NCBI GenBank assembly: GCA_027058735.1
Contig: JALURZ010000279.1
Coordinates: 1-7,290 of the forward strand
Direction of reading: 5' to 3'
DNA from: Hyphomicrobiales bacterium
GTDB taxonomy: Bacteria > Pseudomonadota > Alphaproteobacteria > Rhizobiales > JALURZ01
DNA: 7,290 nucleotides
The notes under the pieces are model-generated. The model was not told the DNA's origin, did no database searches, and saw nothing but the letters and a program-made list of their open reading frames with translations. The stretch's first letter is position 1. Every line of letters begins with the position of its first letter. Shown in pieces: positions 5,289-7,290 of the stretch. Both the position numbers and the translations under genes were made by a program.

Positions 5289-6680
5289 ATGACGGCAGAA
5301 AACTGGACGCCGGACAGTTGGCGCAAGAAGCCGATCGTTCAGGCGCCCGCCTATCGCGACAAAGAGGCGCTGGGCGATGTGGAACGCCAGCTCGCCGGGT
5401 TCCCGCCGCTGGTGTTCGCGGGCGAGGCGCGAAAACTCAAACGCCAACTGGCGCAGGTCGCCGACGCCAGGGCGTTCCTGCTGCAGGGCGGCGACTGCGC
5501 GGAGAGCTTCGCCGAGCACACGCCTGACAATATCCGCGATTTCTTTCGCGTCGTGCTGCAGATGGCGGTGGTTCTCACCTTTGCCGGCGCGTTGCCGGTG
5601 GTCAAGGTCGGGCGCATTGCCGGCCAGTTTGCAAAGCCCCGGTCGTCCGACTTCGAAACCCAGGGCAAAAAGCAATTGCCCAGCTATCGCGGCGATATCA
5701 TCAACGGCATCGATTTTGAGGCCGAGGCGCGCGAACCCGACCCCCGGCGCCAGCTCATGGCCTACCGCCAGGCCGCCGCCACGCTCAATCTGCTGCGCGC
5801 CTTCGCCCAGGGCGGCTATGCCAATCTGGAGCATGTGCATCAATGGACGCTGGGGTTCCTGAAAGACAGCCCGGCGAGCGAGCGCTATCATGCGTTGGCC
5901 GACCGGATCACCGAGTCGCTTGCCTTCATGCGCGCGTGCGGCGTCACCGCGGAGACGGCGAACGAATTGCGCTCGACCGATTTTTTCACCAGCCACGAGG
6001 CGCTGCTGCTGGGCTATGAAGAGGCGCTCACCCGGATCGATTCGACCAGCGGTGACTGGTATGGCACCTCGGGCCATTTTCTGTGGATCGGTGATCGCAC
6101 CCGCCAGCCCGACGGCGCTCATGTGGAATATTGCCGCGGCATCAAGAACCCCATCGGCCTCAAATGCGGTCCCTCCCTCGACGGTGATGGCCTGTTGGCG
6201 CTGATCGACATTCTCAACCCGGACAATGAGCCGGGCCGCCTGACGCTGGTGTGCCGCTATGGTGCGGACGGGGTGGAAAAACACCTGCCCGGCCTGATCC
6301 GGGCGGTCGAGCGCGAAGGGCGCTCCGTCGTGTGGTCGTGCGATCCCATGCACGGCAATACCATCAAGGCGGGCAACGGCTACAAGACCCGACCGTTCGA
6401 TTCCATTCTCGATGAGGTGCGCCGGTTCATGGCCGTGCATCGCGCCGAAGGCACCCACGCGGGCGGGGTGCATATCGAAATGACGGGGCAGAATGTGACC
6501 GAATGCACCGGTGGCGCGCGGGTGATTACCGAATCCGACCTGACCGACCGCTACCATACCCATTGCGACCCGCGCCTCAATGCCGATCAGGCCCTGGAGC
6601 TTGCGTTTCAGATCTCGGAAGGCCTGAAAAAAGGAAGCCTCGAGGCCGGCACGGATGCATCCGCCGTGGCGGGCCTTTAG
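5289..6680 (+). CDS. aroG: 3-Deoxy-7-phosphoheptulonate synthase, class II (DAHP synthase)
   Basis: The enzyme condenses phosphoenolpyruvate and erythrose 4-phosphate to DAHP, the first step of the shikimate pathway, in the cytoplasm. The 463-residue product has the full class II length and motifs: LLQGGDCAESF at 64-74, RIAGQFAKPRS at 109-119, SYRGD at 132-136, GTSGHFLWIGDRTR at 259-272, EYCRGIKNPIGLKCGPS at 280-296, WSCDPMHGNT at 349-358, GGVHIEMTGQNVTEC at 392-406 and CDPRLN at 426-431. By analogy with the M. tuberculosis enzyme, the metal ligands should be C70, H355, E397 and D427, all present. The ATG at 5289-5291 is chosen because MTAENWTPDSWRKKPI matches the usual start; the frame is open further upstream, but that stretch is leader DNA. 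The ribosome binding site is weak (GGGTTGTGGG). The gene is divergent from the DUF302 run and convergent with the lipoprotein gene. Confidence 0.96.
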   Translation: MTAENWTPDSWRKKPIVQAPAYRDKEALGDVERQLAGFPPLVFAGEARKLKRQLAQVADARAFLLQGGDCAESFAEHTPDNIRDFFRVVLQMAVVLTFAGALPVVKVGRIAGQFAKPRSSDFETQGKKQLPSYRGDIINGIDFEAEAREPDPRRQLMAYRQAAATLNLLRAFAQGGYANLEHVHQWTLGFLKDSPASERYHALADRITESLAFMRACGVTAETANELRSTDFFTSHEALLLGYEEALTRIDSTSGDWYGTSGHFLWIGDRTRQPDGAHVEYCRGIKNPIGLKCGPSLDGDGLLALIDILNPDNEPGRLTLVCRYGADGVEKHLPGLIRAVEREGRSVVWSCDPMHGNTIKAGNGYKTRPFDSILDEVRRFMAVHRAEGTHAGGVHIEMTGQNVTECTGGARVITESDLTDRYHTHCDPRLNADQALELAFQISEGLKKGSLEAGTDASAVAGL

Positions 6681-6688
6681 GCGCGTTC

Positions 6689-6701
6689 GCGCGGTCCGCG
6701 C
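6689..6701. terminator. GC hairpin between the convergent aroG and lipoprotein genes
   Basis: GCGCG-GTC-CGCGC forms a five-base-pair stem with a three-base loop in the 34-base gap between two convergent stop codons. It reads as a stem on both strands and lacks a T tract, so it may be a simple 3' stem rather than an efficient terminator. Confidence 0.28.
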
Positions 6702-6714
6702 CACGGCAATTCGT

Positions 6715-7188
6715 TCAGCAGCTTTCCGAGCCGTTGGCCCAGCGGATGATGTCGGTTTTCAGGCGCGCCGCGAGGCCGTCGGAGTCCGGTACGATCGGAA
6801 AATCAATTTCCGTGGCGTCATCGCGCCCGCGAAAATCGACCGCGAAAATCGGATCGGCATCCCCTTCCGCCAGGTCCTCGAAATCGCCTTCCAGCAGGCG
6901 TATGCGCGCCAGTTTCTTGTCCCGGTCCGCAACCACATCATAGGACTTGCCCTCGAACTGGGAATCGTCGCTGGCAAACCAGCAGGACTGAACAAGGACG
7001 GCGACGCGCTGATGGATTTCAATCGGGTCCCCCGGCGCGGTGTACATCGGCAAGGGTTCGTCGTCATCGCCGCTGAGCACGCCGCAGCCGGCCAGGACAA
7101 CCAGGGCAAAGATCGCGGCTGTGCGCGCGCCGCGGCCGCGGCGCCAGCCAAACCGTGGAAATCCTTCCTGCCCCGGTACCGACAACAT
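6715..7188 (-). CDS. Hypothetical small lipoprotein
   Basis: I do not recognise a named family. The 157-residue product has a lipoprotein signal: a basic stretch RRGRGAR at 16-22, a hydrophobic core at about 23-33 and the lipobox LAGC, with C35 as the probable lipidated residue. The n-region is unusually long, about 20 residues. After a short acidic linker (GDDDE at 40-44), the mature part is an acidic globular domain of about 110 residues with C69 and a C-terminal C157 that could form a disulfide. The ATG at 7186-7188 is preferred because it overlaps the stop of the upstream frame (TGATG), indicating translational coupling. An in-frame GTG at 7189-7191, nine bases after GAGGG, and a TTG at 7231-7233 are alternatives. 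Attachment to the outer membrane is likely but not shown. Confidence 0.78.
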   Translation of the reverse strand: MLSVPGQEGFPRFGWRRGRGARTAAIFALVVLAGCGVLSGDDDEPLPMYTAPGDPIEIHQRVAVLVQSCWFASDDSQFEGKSYDVVADRDKKLARIRLLEGDFEDLAEGDADPIFAVDFRGRDDATEIDFPIVPDSDGLAARLKTDIIRWANGSESC

Positions 7189-7290
7189 CACCCGACTACG
7201 CCCTCGTTCGCAATGCGCGCGACCATAGCGCAAAATGCCGGCAGGTCAACGTGAAGCGCGGCGAAACAGGCGTGAAAGCCGGCACCGGAA
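7188..7290 (-). CDS. C-terminal end of an unidentified protein (start beyond the window)
   Basis: An open frame enters from the right edge and ends at TGA 7188-7190, sharing one base with the lipoprotein start. The visible 33 residues run from SGAGFHACFAALHVDLP to MVARIANEGVVG and look protein-like, with about 70 percent G or C at third positions. I cannot assign a family from so short a piece. The stop/start overlap supports a real gene in an operon with the lipoprotein gene. The alternative is non-coding upstream DNA that happens to stay open for 100 bases. Confidence 0.45.
   Translation of the reverse strand, partial: SGAGFHACFAALHVDLPAFCAMVARIANEGVVG

Noticed and set aside
5142..6704. 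Minus-strand open frame of 520 codons covering aroG
   Set aside because: The plus-strand frame has every class II DAHP synthase motif; the opposite frame is a codon-bias shadow without recognisable domains.
7236..7290. Start of a plus-strand gene at the right edge (ATG 7235 or GTG 7254)
   Set aside because: The translations are arginine-rich and low in complexity, have no ribosome binding site, and conflict with the better minus-strand frame.

Overview
The window is GC-rich DNA that looks alphaproteobacterial, most likely Hyphomicrobiales. This is judged from the codon use, the class II DAHP synthase sequence, a CtrA-like box and the style of the proteins. I cannot name a genus. Most of it is ordinary chromosomal gene content, with no transposase, integrase, CRISPR array, tRNA or rRNA that I can see.

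Layout from left to right. A carboxylate-amine ligase gene of the YbdK/GCS2 family (minus strand) runs off the left edge. Upstream of it, on the same strand, is a 960-residue membrane signalling protein. It has a periplasmic heme-c type (CxxCH) sensor domain, two PAS-like segments, and GGDEF and EAL domains that both look catalytically complete. Next, still on the minus strand, comes a compact three-gene run transcribed as DUF302 protein, CrcB/Fluc fluoride channel, DUF190 protein, with gaps of 24 and 11 bases. A 253-base divergent intergenic region separates this run from aroG (class II 3-deoxy-7-phosphoheptulonate synthase, plus strand), the first enzyme of the shikimate pathway. aroG converges on a small lipoprotein gene (minus strand). 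The lipoprotein start codon overlaps the stop codon of another reading frame that enters from the right edge.

The genes form several separate jobs rather than one system: thiol or peptide-bond chemistry (YbdK), c-di-GMP signalling controlled by a probable heme sensor, fluoride export with accessory proteins, and aromatic amino acid biosynthesis. The points most worth a second look are the heme-c/c-di-GMP protein and the CtrA-like promoter in front of it, the DUF302-crcB-DUF190 cluster without a visible fluoride riboswitch, and the aroG leader. That leader carries a 14-base tandem repeat over a possible -10 element and a small hairpin followed by six T just before the start codon. I did not find convincing evidence for a wholly new system.
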